A DNA stretch of 64,000 nt, taken from Tetmemena sp. SeJ-2015. Lineage: Eukaryota > Ciliophora > Spirotrichea > Sporadotrichida > Oxytrichidae. Position 1 is the stretch's first letter. Every line of letters starts with the position of its first letter. The notes below the pieces were generated by a model. It saw only the letters and a program-made list of their open reading frames with translations. It was not told the DNA's origin and made no database searches. Positions 45,720 through 57,341 of the stretch are shown here, piece after piece. The DNA lies in NCBI GenBank assembly GCA_027382625.1, contig JAJKFJ010021897.1, positions 1 to 64,000 of the forward strand, written 5' to 3'. The translations under genes were made by a program, and so were the position numbers.

Positions 45720-46926
45720 TCATTTGCCTCTAATGATTTTGTCGACTCCACACATAATAAAGGCTCCCATCACTCCACACATCAGGCCCATGTACTGAAT
45801 TAAGGTTGGCACCTAACTGAGAATGAGGGCTGCCAAGATAGTTTGGACCACACTCATTAAGTTGTTGATACCCTGAACTGGCCCTCCAAGTCCCACTGAA
45901 AAAGCCTGAGCAAGAGTGATACTAGCGCACATGTCATTAAATTTAATGGTAAACCTTATTTCACATGCTGAGGAAGGATGTGAGAATACCCTCAAGCAAG
46001 TCGAAGGTATCATACATTCCATTGTCTCTGACATAGAGAGTAAAGAGCACTACTAGCACGAACATCTGTATCAGACCTCCATCAGTGTTCAGCTGCATGG
46101 AAGTAATCTTCATGACTTTCACATAGTGGCGGAGAAGCACAGCATTTAGGGTCAAGATCAGTCCACATGTCACTGCAGTTCCAATTGCCATCATCAAGTA
46201 ATGATTAGAAGTCTATATATGTACATATGTTTATGCTAAGTTCATTGATTTTGCTGCTCTGGAGTGTAGATAGACAGCCCACTCTCTTCAGTCTTTCCGA
46301 ATGAGATGAGGACGACAGCAGTTGCCATGAATGTTAGTCCCAGAAGATGACGACCTGAGAGCTTTTCTTAGTAAAGGAAGTAAAATGCTACAGAGGAGAA
46401 GACGATCGAGGTCGAGAAAAGAGATGCAATAATACCTTGATTGACTCCGGCCTTGAAAGCGAATTCCATAGTAAAGAACACTGAGAAGTAGACAAGGCAC
46501 TGCATGATACCTCTCAAAAAGGGTCCCAAAAGGTAACTCCATCTGAGTGCGCCTGTCTCATGATCAAAATAGAGTGAGGTTTTCTTGGACCAGTAATGAT
46601 TTGTAGCCTCCTTGTTTTAGAGAGCAATGAAGATGTGGTAGATCAACCAAGATATCAGATTTCCAATGAAGAATGTGTAATTTAAAGTTAATGTATATGT
46701 GTATCCACCTGCGATGCCAAGCTTTGAGCTCAAATGGCCTGTGAGGAAATTGCTAGTTCCAAAGAAGAAGCAAGCTGCGAAAGTCCACTTGAGATAGGCG
46801 TTGGTGTACCTATAATTATGAAATGTGATTTATCTTAAATTGCTTCATTTTAATGGAGAGCGCTCTCATGAGCAAGGGTTCCTTTACTTAATCACCCTTG
46901 GAATAACTCTCTGTTTCAACAAGCAT
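45720..46926 (-). CDS. Drug/metabolite (EamA/DMT)-type membrane transporter
   Basis: The start at 46926 gives MLVETESYSKGDQVKEPLLM, a cytosolic lead with a possible dileucine signal. After a short intron or IES come about ten hydrophobic helices: WTFAACFFFGTSNFLTGHL, YTLTLNYTFFIGNLISWLIY, LLGPFLRGIMQCLVYFSVFF, GIIASLFSTSIVFSSVAFYF, YQEKLSGRHLLGLTFMATAV, MAIGTAVTCGLILTLNAVLL, GLIQMFVLVVLFTLYV, VGLGGPVQGINNLMSVVQTI and MGLMCGVMGAFIMCGVDKII. The YF.LYQEKLSGRHLLG pattern is the end-of-repeat signature of DMT carriers (helix 4/5 loop). The substrate cannot be told. Two IESs interrupt it. Confidence 0.75.
45934..45967. other. IES, 34 nt, pointer CATGTG
   Basis: CACATG (CATGTG on the coding strand) at 45928-45933 and 45962-45967. 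Removal deletes a TGA and joins LTSFLSM to CASITLAQAFSVGLGG. Confidence 0.8.
46207..46250. other. IES, 44 nt, pointer AATCA
   Basis: TGATT (AATCA on the coding strand) at 46202-46206 and 46246-46250. Removal deletes a TGA and joins SIYTPEQQN to HYLMMAIGTAVTCG. Confidence 0.8.
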
Positions 46927-46929
46927 TTT

Positions 46930-47510
46930 AATAACTAATTAACTCCTTATATCCTTAAATTTTAATTCGGTAAATAAAAATTGGGAACATAATTTTGAAA
47001 TAGAACTCTTAAAAGACAAGTTTTTAAAGAATTATTCTCTGATATTCTTTTAAGAGATGAATATATAATTTTGAGTCTTTAGAGCAAAATTATATTTGAA
47101 TATCCAAATATGTATGCATTTAAAAATTCACTACTTCTTTAACTTTATTGTAGAATATCAGTTTATTACACTGCTCAAATTGAAGATCCAATGATTACGA
47201 AAGAATATTCGAACATTTCATTAGCTAGCTCCCAACTAATACCATACCTATATGATTACACCTACTTTATCAAATATATTAAACTTCTTCTTATAAACAC
47301 AACCAAATCTTACTTGAGAGACTAGAATAATAATTATCTTGAAATTACTTTAGCGCATAAATTGATATTTCTGAACTTATAATTATTGAATTTTCAAATT
47401 TGACTCCGCAAAGTCAACACTCTTCACACTAAAAGACTCAGATAAACAAACTAAGATATATTGCCATAGAATTTCTTCCCAAAATATCTTGACTTAATTG
47501 TATTGTAAAA
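46930..47510. other. AT-rich intergenic region between divergent genes
   Basis: It lies between the transporter (minus) and the RNase H2B-like gene (plus), so it should carry both promoters. Only AT-rich sequence is seen. Confidence 0.4.
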
Positions 47511-47516
47511 ATATAG

Positions 47517-49254
47517 ATGGACCTAGTACCTACTAATAACAGCAGTGGAGCTTACTCAAAAATGCGTAGGCAGGATGAAGATGAGATGGTGATGTGTGAT
47601 GATGGAGAATTCAGACCCAGATCTACTTTGCAATCCAGTTCATAAAATGCTCAGCAGGATCAAGTAATGCAGGAAAATGAAGGAGATCATAATGAACTCG
47701 CTCAAACAACAAGCAATATTGACACCAGGGATGCTTTCTCAAATGCATTAGCTAACCCAAGTTCTCACTCCAATCAACAACTAACTCTTCAAAGCACTGG
47801 TGTTGGAAACTAAATGATGATCTATGGAATGGGAGACACACAATTTGCCAAGCTTAGAAGATTCAAAATTGAGGAAAAGAGAGTCTTTATTATGGATAGT
47901 AAGCCTTTTTTCTTAATTCAATTCCTTATAGACAGATTGAACAGCCTAAAGCCTTTTACATTTGAAGTTGATAGAGGAGATGGAGAAAAGTTCTAGATTT
48001 TGTACTCTACCAAAGCCGATTAGTTCTTCTAGCTGCAAGAGTCTCATAACAACAATTCAGTGTTTATAGGCAAGTCTATTCAAAAAGGTAATGAATTTAA
48101 TTGATCTTAGTATTTTTAGAGGCCAAGCTCTTCACGGTAACAGAGATTGACCCCATCTTCTTTTTGACAAGAACTTTAAGAGGGGAAAATTCGTCAGTGC
48201 AAACCAAGCATTATCAGCCACTCTCTCAGATTATAGATACTATCTTGCATTCTACCTCACATCAAAACTAAGAGGAACTTTATCATTCTCCAGTAGGAGA
48301 GGGCTACAAAAATCCTTTTTCGGCCTATGGCGGCACCCCTTCACCTGCTAAAGCTTCCTTGAATGATAGACATCTTCACAACTCCCAAACTTTGAGGTAG
48401 CTCCTTTTGTCGAGCGCAAGAATCAGACGTTCTCTAGAGAAAATGTGCTAAGTAAAGACGATCAAGATAGATGCTCACGAGCAGATGGTGACCTACTGTT
48501 ATGACGAAGAGAAACTGCTTCAGCATTTAATTTCAAAGCAAAAGCAGATAAAGTCCTTCTTAGCTGCGAGATATCATAGAAAGATGCAGTCAAAGCCACT
48601 TCAAAATAATGGAGTGAAGAGCGAGTCTGAGTTGGAGCAGGCTAGAAAGCAACTTTTCTCGAATGGAGTCATCAAGCAAGAAAACAGAAGAGCCCAAACT
48701 TCTGATCAACAGGTTAAACACGAGGAGATTGAATCACCAGCAAAAGAATAGATTGAGGAGGAGAAGCATCAGAGTGGATATGAAGTTTATGAGACTATGT
48801 TTGAAACTATTGCTACAGGCTTTGTAGTAGATGAGATCTCCTCAGACTTAGCCCCGAGGTTCTTATAAATGGTGAATCTACAGCCCTAAGAAGTTTTCTT
48901 TGGAATAACTGCAGCAGCATCTCATCAACGAGTAGAGGATGACCAAGTTATGAGCACTGGCAGCGGAGCAGTAGGAGGTAATCTCTTCAAGAAGAGAACA
49001 GTGAATGATATGACAACAGAACATATCTCCTCTCCTGACGAGAAACCCAGAGATTCATCTATTACTCCTTCTAAAAGAAAATTGCATCCTAATTTAAAAT
49101 TGTGAATCACTTTACCTAATTTTGCATTTTTACTTCGTAAGCTCCTATTTAAATCAATAAAAATAAGTAGCCTATCACTGCCAAAAAATCAGATCCCCCA
49201 AAGATAGCAAGTGGCTCCCTTCATAATTTTTTCAAACCTGTAGCTAGAAGATGA
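47517..49254 (+). CDS. RNASEH2B: Probable ribonuclease H2 subunit B with C-terminal PIP box
   Basis: The start at 47517 gives MDLVPTNNSSGAYSKMRRQD, an extended polar N-terminus. The core recalls RNase H2B: LRRFKIEEKRVFIMDSKPFF, FILSTKADQFF-type strands, LFTVTEIDPIFFLTRTL (the family's ..T..DPLFLLLP.. strand) and KMCQVKTIKIDAHE with YCYDEEKLLQHLISKQ. A GT-AG intron (about 48090-48121) joins ...KSIQK to EAKLFTV. After removal of a C-terminal IES, the protein ends PPKIASGSLHNFFKPVARR. The SLHNFF segment has the spacing of a PCNA-interacting (PIP) box, as in human RNASEH2B. The subunit supports removal of ribonucleotides from DNA at replication sites. The family call is moderate because divergence is high. 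Confidence 0.6.
49088..49170. other. IES, 83 nt, pointer CCTA
   Basis: CCTA at 49088-49091 and 49171-49174. Removal deletes the TGA at 49103 and joins TPSKRKLHP to ITAKKSDPPK and the PIP-box end. Confidence 0.65.
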
Positions 49255-49439
49255 TTAAAGAAATTGAATTTGTCTCTATATTTATTGAAAATCTTCCCTT
49301 ATTTTTATTGTATTTTAGCTCTTGATATTTGTATATTTATCTATCTGAAGCAACTTTATGAAAGTTTTTTTCTTAAATTTAAGATCTTGAATTATAGGTT
49401 GGTAGAAACGCAGCTTCATTTGGAGATAAAAGTTTAAAA

Positions 49440-52116
49440 GATTATAAGTTATAACAGATATTGAGACTTAATGATGCAGTAATAAAATTATCAAATGAGC
49501 TCTCAACATCTTAACTAGAGCCTTTAGCAAATCAATCAGAGCCAAACTGATTAATTAAATATGCTTTACTCTAGAAGTTATTATACTCTTGTCTTACTTT
49601 TAAACATGATTCAAGATAGAAGAATGTTGGCACAATATTCTATCTTTCCATTCTATTGAACTTTTATAATTTGAAGGCAATCAAGGCAACGGATAATAGC
49701 TAGACTTAAACTCTCAAATCCTGGGACTAAAAAAAGCAGCTGCAGCTCGAAAGCAAAACATAAAAAAGAAAAAAGAGAACTCTAACAATAACAGCAATAA
49801 CAATGTGAACAGTAATAATCCATCTCAACTTTCTAACTATGCCACTCCTGTAGCAGGCCATCTCAATTAAGTTTTACAACCTGGCCAAGGCTTAATGAAT
49901 CTATCACTTGAAGAAGTAAGCAGAGTAGGTGGAAATTCAACTAGTAATAAAACTCAAGGACAAGATTAGAATCAGTTTGGGACGAGATCAAGCAGCACAG
50001 GAAGGATTAATTCTACATAGCCGAGATAGGGTGGAGGTAATTCAAGCAGAACAGCTCACAAATAAAGAAAGAGTATTCAACAAACTAATAGTAATGAAGA
50101 GAATAACGTTAACCCTGATATGACTGCTCAGCTACTTAGTTAAAACTTTCCTCAAGATGCAGCACATAATTAGCATCCGAACATGAGTGAAGGCAATGGT
50201 GGCTCTGAATCAGTGTCAGGGCAGTTGGGATATCATACTCAAGGTACTAATCTCAGCTATTAATAGTATGTGAGTGGAAGCATAGGAGACAATAATGGAT
50301 CTGCAGGACTTAGTGGAATGGTAGAAATTAAGAAAAGCAAAGCAAGGCAATAGTAAGAACTACAAAGGCATGTTGATGTATCCACTCCGAACTAAGTGAT
50401 CATTCCTTCAACTATGGCCTAAAGCCAGATGAGTCACAATTAATTAATTTAACTTAATTTCCACCCTCAAAAGAAAACTCCAGTCCAAGGAGGTGCTTCA
50501 GGATTGAATTTATCAAGGCAGCAAACTTTCAACTAAGATGAGGTCATAATAGCGAGAAGCAATATGGGAACGAGCTAGAAAAAGAAAAGATAGGAATCAT
50601 CCAACTAATCTCGAAAATCCCAAAACCTACAAGTTTATGAATCATTTAACGTGCCAACTACAAACAGCAAGGCATCTTAGAATATAGGGGGAGGCTCTTA
50701 GTTCTTCAAATAAAATCCTAAGTTAGGAGCTACCAGGAAAAGTCAATCCACTGGTAGATCTGGACTATCAACCAAGAATCAACTTTAATTAGAGAGTTAA
50801 ATTTTATAAGTAATTTTTGTTAACTAAACACCAACAACAACACGAAACGACAAATTCAAGAGGTGAATAATCATATTCAGGGCTTAGTACAGTAGTCAAG
50901 CACTAATCGCTACGGTTCTCAAATTTCTAATCTGAGAATGTCTGATTCAGGAGCCCTGCAAGCGCTTAATCAAGCACAAGTTTTGAATAACTCAGCTTCA
51001 TTTTATCAACCTAATCCTAACTCAGTCCCTCAAAGAAAGCAGTAAGATCTTTACAAAGTATACTTAAACTATGTTCCTAACTTAAACTTAATGATGATAG
51101 TTAAGATTTTAATTATCATAACCAAGCTATTTACAATCAAACCCAGGGTTTAAATCAAAGCACAGAAATAAAGCAAGGAGCAAACCCACAAACAAGCGTA
51201 CCCTTAGCTCCAAATCTCTCTCAAGATCTAGGAATGGTTAACAGGCATAATAACTTAGTTCAGAAGAATAGGAAATAGCTTCTTGGACAGTCAGTGGGGA
51301 GCAGCAATAACACCCTTACTCATTAATAAGCCAATCTCATCTCATAGTTAAACACTCAGGGATAATAAATTCAAAATATAGAGCAGCTCCCTTTCATCAA
51401 ACATCCTAATCAAAGTTAGAGCCCACCTTTATAACTCGCTTCTCCCAACGATACTTAGTAATTTACTACATCTCAAATAAGTGGCAACCACAATCCATAT
51501 GCCTCCAATAAGAATAGCCTTTAAAAACAAGGAAGTAAAACCCAGAATACTCATCAAATATCGCTTTATAACCAATCATATGGGTCTAAAATGTCTACTA
51601 TGGGTGGTTAAATCCATCCTCATTTGAATATTTTTAAGTATTTATTATTGATCATGCGAATTTAGGTTACAGTTCGACTGGAGTTTACAGATTCGGAAAT
51701 ATGGCAGCTACCACTCAGGTGCATAACTACAACACAAACTCTCTTGAGCAGTATCAGAATCATCAGTTCCAATCAATTAACCCTATTTATAAACATGTGA
51801 GAAATTATTCTTGTACCCTCAGAGTATGCTGATGCGTAATCTGAATGTGTCTATCCTGAATGGGGAGCTAGAGAGTGAAAATATGGGACTTGAGGACATG
51901 CACATGTTTTTCGTAGCGTTCAGTAAAAGGTAAAAGAGAATCGTGTGCGGAGTAGAGGAGCCAGCAATTACTGACCAGGATGACTAGATTGCGATTGACG
52001 CTTAGTAACAGCTCACTGAAGGAGTGGAAGGAAAAGAACCTACAACTACGAGCTCTTTAGAAAAGAAGTACCCAAAGATGGTTATAGACCTAGATTAAGA
52101 AATAGATTTAGAGTGA
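49440..52116 (+). CDS. Large Gln/Asn/Ser-rich (prion-like) protein
   Basis: Most of this frame is low-complexity: NSNNNSNNNVNSNNPSQLSN, SLEEVSRVGGNSTSNKTQ, QKKKRQESSNQSRKSQNLQV, SNLRMSDSGALQALNQAQVL. The only folded-looking part is the C-terminus (SLLMRNLNVSILNGELESEN, MGLEDMHMFFVAFSKRQKRI, EKKYPKMVIDLDQEIDLE) before TGA at 52114-52116. Several AT-rich breaks (for example about 50800 and 51060-51110) are probably introns or IESs and are unresolved, and the start is unknown. Such proteins often join RNA granules or transcription complexes; this is inference from composition only. Confidence 0.5.
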
Positions 52117-52251
52117 GATTTTCCTTGAAAAGAAGCTCATATATTTAAGTATAACAGAAAAAGATGAACTATGCTTAACTTGTTCAATATTTTATTAGTA
52201 ACTTTATTATCCCAAAAACATAAAAAGCAAATTAATCTTTGATATTCAAAA

Positions 52252-54270
52252 TCAATATTTTCTTCTTTTCTTGATATAATGATTAAAGTATTTAAGAATA
52301 ATTATTTCAATAAATCCAAATTCACATTCTTCTTTATGTGAAGCTTTAGTTCTATAAGTAGTTTACCCTATTCTAAACCTACCCTAATTCTTTCGAGTAA
52401 TCTTTCGAAATATCAAAATCAAAAATTCAAATGTAATACTTATAATATCCATAAGTATCCTACTTTCATTATCCCTGCTGTTCGTTCTGCTGTGCTTGCC
52501 CAAGAATTTACTTTGATGTTCTGCTTTAGCAGTATGATCGATATTATACGTAAAATCTTTCAAGAGCGAATTCTCCTCAGTTAGCATATCCACCTGACTA
52601 TGCCAGCTCCAAAATATGCTTATGCATTTAGTGCCCTTGAACTTCTAAGTTTTTAAAATTTTTAGTCAAGCCCTAATTAGAAGTATCTAGACTTTTAGCT
52701 GCGCTGCTTGCTTAGAAGATTAAAACAATTTAAAATAAAATCCAAGCTTAAGTGAACTTTTTGAAATAAATGTTAGCTTTCTTGATGGAATCTTAGATGC
52801 ATCGCTGCTGAAGTTTGAAGACTCTCTCTTTCTTTTTCAGTTCAACTAGCTCTTCCTCTACTTTAAGTCTTTGCTTACTCATCCCTTTGACTACTCCTTT
52901 CAGAGTGCGTAAACTTTTTTCAAGATATTCAATCCTTTACTAAGAATGTTGAACAATATCAGTTTGGGTGTTTCCAAAATGAGAAGCTAGATTACTTGCT
53001 TTTATCTCATTTGCCTACACTTTAGCTAGCTTTAGTAGCTCAATCAAAAGATTTCTATTCTAAGCCTCTAAAGCTAAGAGCTAGTCATTGAAAATCTAAA
53101 GGATTTCAGTGAAGTCATTTAAATGACTAGAAGTATTACCAGTATGAGAATTAGAGTTCTTATTTGAAGTAACAAAGGGCATTAACCTCTGACTAAGATG
53201 CTTATTTTGGAGGGTCAGATGATCTATCTCGAGTTCATATTTCAATTTGGCCTCTTATTTGTCATAAATCAATAAAAATATATATACACTTAAGTTTATA
53301 ATAACTCAGCTACTATACTTCATTTTAGTTATTTTGTAGCATGATTGATTAATCTCTAATTATGAGTTGCTAATCTTCGCTTTGTCTTTTCAATGCAAGA
53401 TAGTCTGACAGTAATTTTTAATAGGTCTAATACTCATGTTGGTCTAAAGTGTTTGTCATCGTATAGGGTTATGATAGAGGATTGCTATTTTCTTATCTAG
53501 GATAATTATTATTACTTTGTGGAAAAGGCCTGTATGAAGAGGCTTGACTCTGCCCGTTGTTATAATCTATCGATGGTGGGTTGAGAATTGAGAGATTTTG
53601 ATGATGAGAGTTGTTGCTATTCATGTGATCAAATGTGCCTTGCCTGGAAACAGGATTAAATGTTACATTTTTAAGAGAATTCTAACTAGCTGCCTATTTT
53701 TATTAAGAAAAGCCTTCCTTGAGGTTGCTACCTTAATTACACTTTAAGCATAAAATTTAAGTTAGCTTAATGAATAGCTGCTGGTATATAACTTCTGTTA
53801 TTCGTTGGCTCTAATTACGGGTCAAAATTGAGTCTCTGTGGTTGTTGCGTTTGCCTCTCTGTAAGAGACTTTTCTCTTTCCTGTTCTCTTTTGGAAGCCT
53901 CTTTCTTTACGCTTACAACTACTTCATGTTTCTTGCTAATGAAGCTGTCATATATTTCCTTGGAAGCATTTTCAATCTTTTTCATTAGATCATTTATTTC
54001 TCCTTTGATTTCCTTCATCTTGCCTATTCTTTCTTTACTTGCAGGTGTCTTGTTAATATTATTGCTTCTAACTCTTTGTGCCTAATATGAACTACCTCTC
54101 TCATTAGGAGATTTAGACGAGTGTAGGTATTTTAAATGAGATTAAGCTTGATTCTGGAATTATTATCCATCTGCAGTCATAGATAAGTTTTAAGCCATAT
54201 TTTCAGCTCCAGAGCGGAGTGATGAAACTATCTCTGTTGATTTTCGTACGTTAGACTTTGCTTCTTCCAT
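52252..54270 (-). CDS. Unknown coiled-coil protein
   Basis: The start at 54270 gives MEEAKSNVRKSTEIVSSLRS. A helical region follows (MKEIKGEINDLMKKIENASK, EIYDSFISKKHEVVVSVKKE) and then a Gln/Asn-rich linker. A long coiled coil comes next (LKYELEIDHLTLQNKHLSQR, LALEAQNRNLLIELLKLAKV, IEYLEKSLRTLKGVVKGMSK, LKVEEELVELKKKERVFKLQ), then a last helical piece (MDMLTEENSLLKDF). It could belong to the cytoskeleton or ciliary base, but nothing specific is recognised. The 3' end beyond about 52450 is AT-rich and uncertain. One base slip lies near VDMLTEEN. Confidence 0.55.
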
Positions 54271-54514
54271 TTAAATTCTCAAATTCAAATAAAATCTGAT
54301 TTAATCATTAGGCACAAAAAATAGTTTGGTTTAAGTTTATTTTTGAATTAATAAAAAGGAGCAACGAAAATTATTTCCTTTTCCTTGCTCGAGCTATTCT
54401 GATCTCAGGGTTGAGATCCAAGCTGAAATTAAATCTTGCTTCATTTAGTTTGAGAAAGCTTGAGATTATGTTGCTGCATCACATTTGAAATGAGTGCAAC
54501 CTCAAGTTTTAAAC

Positions 54515-56826
54515 TCACTTGATGTTGTTGAGGACGCTGTCAGACATGATACCGTTGCAGAGGAGGTTCATGACGATAGCGAGGTCGTTTCTGTTCTTGA
54601 GGAGGAGAGCGTGGTTGATGGGCAAGTTCATGAAGCCAGCTTCCATTATGTACATCAGATTGTTTCTCAAATTCTCATTGATCTTTCCTAGCTTCTGAAT
54701 GCCCTCCATGTACTCGATTCTCTAGAGTTCAGCTTGGTCGACTGAGTTCTTGAGAGGCTCTTCAACCTGCTTTTCTGGGATGACTTGTGAGACATCGTTT
54801 TGTCCGCCCACTATATCATCAATGAGGCTGCTGCTATCTTGTTGCTCAGAAAAGTCTTGAGACTTATCGAGTGCAACCTTAGAGTCCTCTCCATCGAGAG
54901 CACTCATGAAGTTGTGAACTGTCTGCTTAAGTCTTTCCTTCTCGCTTTCAACTGGGTCTTCCTCGAGCTTTCTTTACATTTCTTGGTACTTGGCAGAAAT
55001 ATCCTCGAATTGCACAGGCTTGAGCTCAGATTGAGCGTTCTCATTTGCAAGAGAGGATTTCTCATCCTGGCTCTCATAGATAGACTAGGCAACCATTTGA
55101 GGTCCCTTGCTTTCCTCATCTTTCTGGACGAGGATATCGCACCAAACCTTCTGTCCAAATCTATGGTTGTCACCATGAATGAATCTGAAGAAGGCGCAGT
55201 ACTTTCCAGTCTCGCGAGGGGCTTGAAGCTCCATGGTCACTGTGTACTCTTCGTTTGGCTTGACTTGTCTCTCAAGAGAAATGATGGTGCCCTTAAGATC
55301 ATCACCGTTAGTCTGGATGAACAGAGCATCCTCAGGCCACTCAGTCTCACCGTTGTTTCTGAAAGTCCAGCTCTTGGTGAACTTCTCCTCAGGCTTCACA
55401 CCATGGCGGTCACCAAAGTTCTCCTTGATGAATCTAGCAGAGTAGATGACCTTCTTAGAAGTAGGTTTTCTGCCTCTTGGCCTTGAAAAAGTGTTGATTT
55501 GCTCAGGCTGCTGCTGTTAATTAGCAGATGCTGACATATTATCAACTAATTTGTTAGGATGAACGTTTTTAATATCTATCAATAAGCTATCAATAGTAGC
55601 CTGGCTAGCTCTTAGATCCATATTGATATCTTGGAAAGGAACATGGCACTGGATGAAGGCAGGAGCCTGGCTAGGCTTTCTGATCTTCAAAAGAGGGTGA
55701 TCGTGAGGGTTTTCGTTCTCGCACTTTTCACAGAGGTCGAAGTCGGGGCAGACACCACACTTGTATCTGATACCAGTGATGGGAGATGCTTGACAGCCAT
55801 CACAAATCACTTGGTCGTGAACCTGAGCAGCTTGCTCCTTAGCCTTTTGGCCGAGGTAGTCAACCATCAGTTTCTAGAAGGTATGGGTAGTGTAAGAAAG
55901 AACCTCCTCCTTCACAATCTTGCCAAGCTCCTTGAAGAACTTGCTCTTGATTTGGCCAGTGCCCATGCATTTGCGGCAGGGGAGACCCTTACGGTTGACT
56001 TTAGAGCCATCGCATCTGAAGCAGACGATGCCCTCTTCATCTTGGATGGATTCCTCCTCTTCTCTGTCAGGTCTGATGATCTGACAGTTGATTTCTTGCT
56101 CAATGACATCAGCTTGGAACTGGCTTCCCTTGCTTTCAGTTTGGATTGAGCCGTCGCAGCAGACCTCCTTGACATCAGCCTTAGTATTGACTCCAGTGCT
56201 TTAGAACCAACTAGGTTGAATACGTCAGTTGAGGCATTGTTAGTGTTGATCTCATCGTTGCCACCAATGGCTACTGAGTGAGATGAGTGAGCTCTCTACT
56301 CTTAATGGTTCTCGTTCACCTCGATGAATTCGATGCTCTGGAGCCTGTCCTGTCTAGCAGTAGCAGATGCCTGAGGAAGATTAGCGAGATCGAAGGGTGA
56401 GAGTGAAGGGAAGTTAACATGGTTGAAGCCGCCAGTGGTGTAGTAATTCATCGGGGGAACATTAGCACTGAAGTTACTAGCGCCTGATGAAATTGGGAAA
56501 TTCATGTTTCCCATGTTGATCGAAGATCTCATGGACATGTTGTCGCTTGGTTCGAGTGCCATACGAGCGTTCTCGATTGAAGACTCAACTACCAACTTGA
56601 GTTGGTTAGTGAGAGTGGCGTAGGCCTCCTCGAGGTCTTCTTAGCAGTTGATGGAAATGGTGTCACCGTCGAGGTCTTGGTAGAAGAATTTAAAAGTCTT
56701 GGGGAGAGTGGCTCCGAAGGCCTGACGAGTGCGCTAGAGCAGCATGTCGTAGTCCTATGGTTTGCCAAACATCTTAGTCTCTCCCTTGAAGATGACTTTG
56801 AGTTTTTGGGGTTAAGCTTGTTGCAT
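54515..56826 (-). CDS. NBR1: NBR1-type selective autophagy receptor (PB1-ZZ-FW-UBA)
   Basis: The start at 56826 gives MQQAQPQKLKVIFKGETKMF. The N-terminal PB1 domain (residues about 8-85) carries TFKFFYQDLDGDTISINC with the acidic DLDGD motif. After a linker there is a Cys-rich CFRCDGSKVNRKGLPCRKC stretch resembling half of a DnaJ zinc finger. A ZZ finger follows (VICDGCQASPITGIRYKCGV, then CPDFDLCEKCENENPHDHPL). The four-tryptophan (FW/NBR1) domain comes next (GVKPEEKFTKSWTFRNNGET, EWPEDALFIQTNGDD, FGQKVWCDILVQ), then an acidic linker and a UBA-like C-terminus (LRNNLMYIMEAGFMNLPINH). NBR1 binds ubiquitinated cargo and links it to Atg8. An LIR was not pinned down. No IES was needed. One base slip lies near STGVNTKAD. 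It converges on no gene upstream, and its end is 245 bp from the next start. Confidence 0.93.
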
Positions 56827-57341
56827 AGCTTGTTTAGGTTTATGAAAACTTGGGGGAATAGGAAGTAGTCGGTAAGAGTTGACTTAGAAGTACTCGCTCT
56901 TTTATATTATAGAAATAAGATCAATTTATAATTAATTTAAAAAGTGCTAATGGAATCTGGAAAATTCAATTAAACTTGAATTATCTTTAGAATTAACTTT
57001 GCTTTCTTATAATTGTTTAAACCTTTGAAAATGGAATCATTTTAAATTTCTCTTAGATTTTTGGGAATATTATAATATTTAAGGTATTGGGGAAGGTTTA
57101 AATACTGCGATGAATCCAATTTAATCGGTGGGTTAACCAACTATTATTAAATTTAAGTCGGGCGTAAGTTTCCTGAATCACTCAACCAAAATTCATATCT
57201 TATCAAATCCCTAGTCTCAACCACATTTTAACCACACTTAAAAATAGAAACCAATTCATTAATAAATAAGCATGTATGTATTATATCTAATATAGTAGAA
57301 GTGTAAATAAACATAAATATAAGTATTAGTATAAAGAAGCG

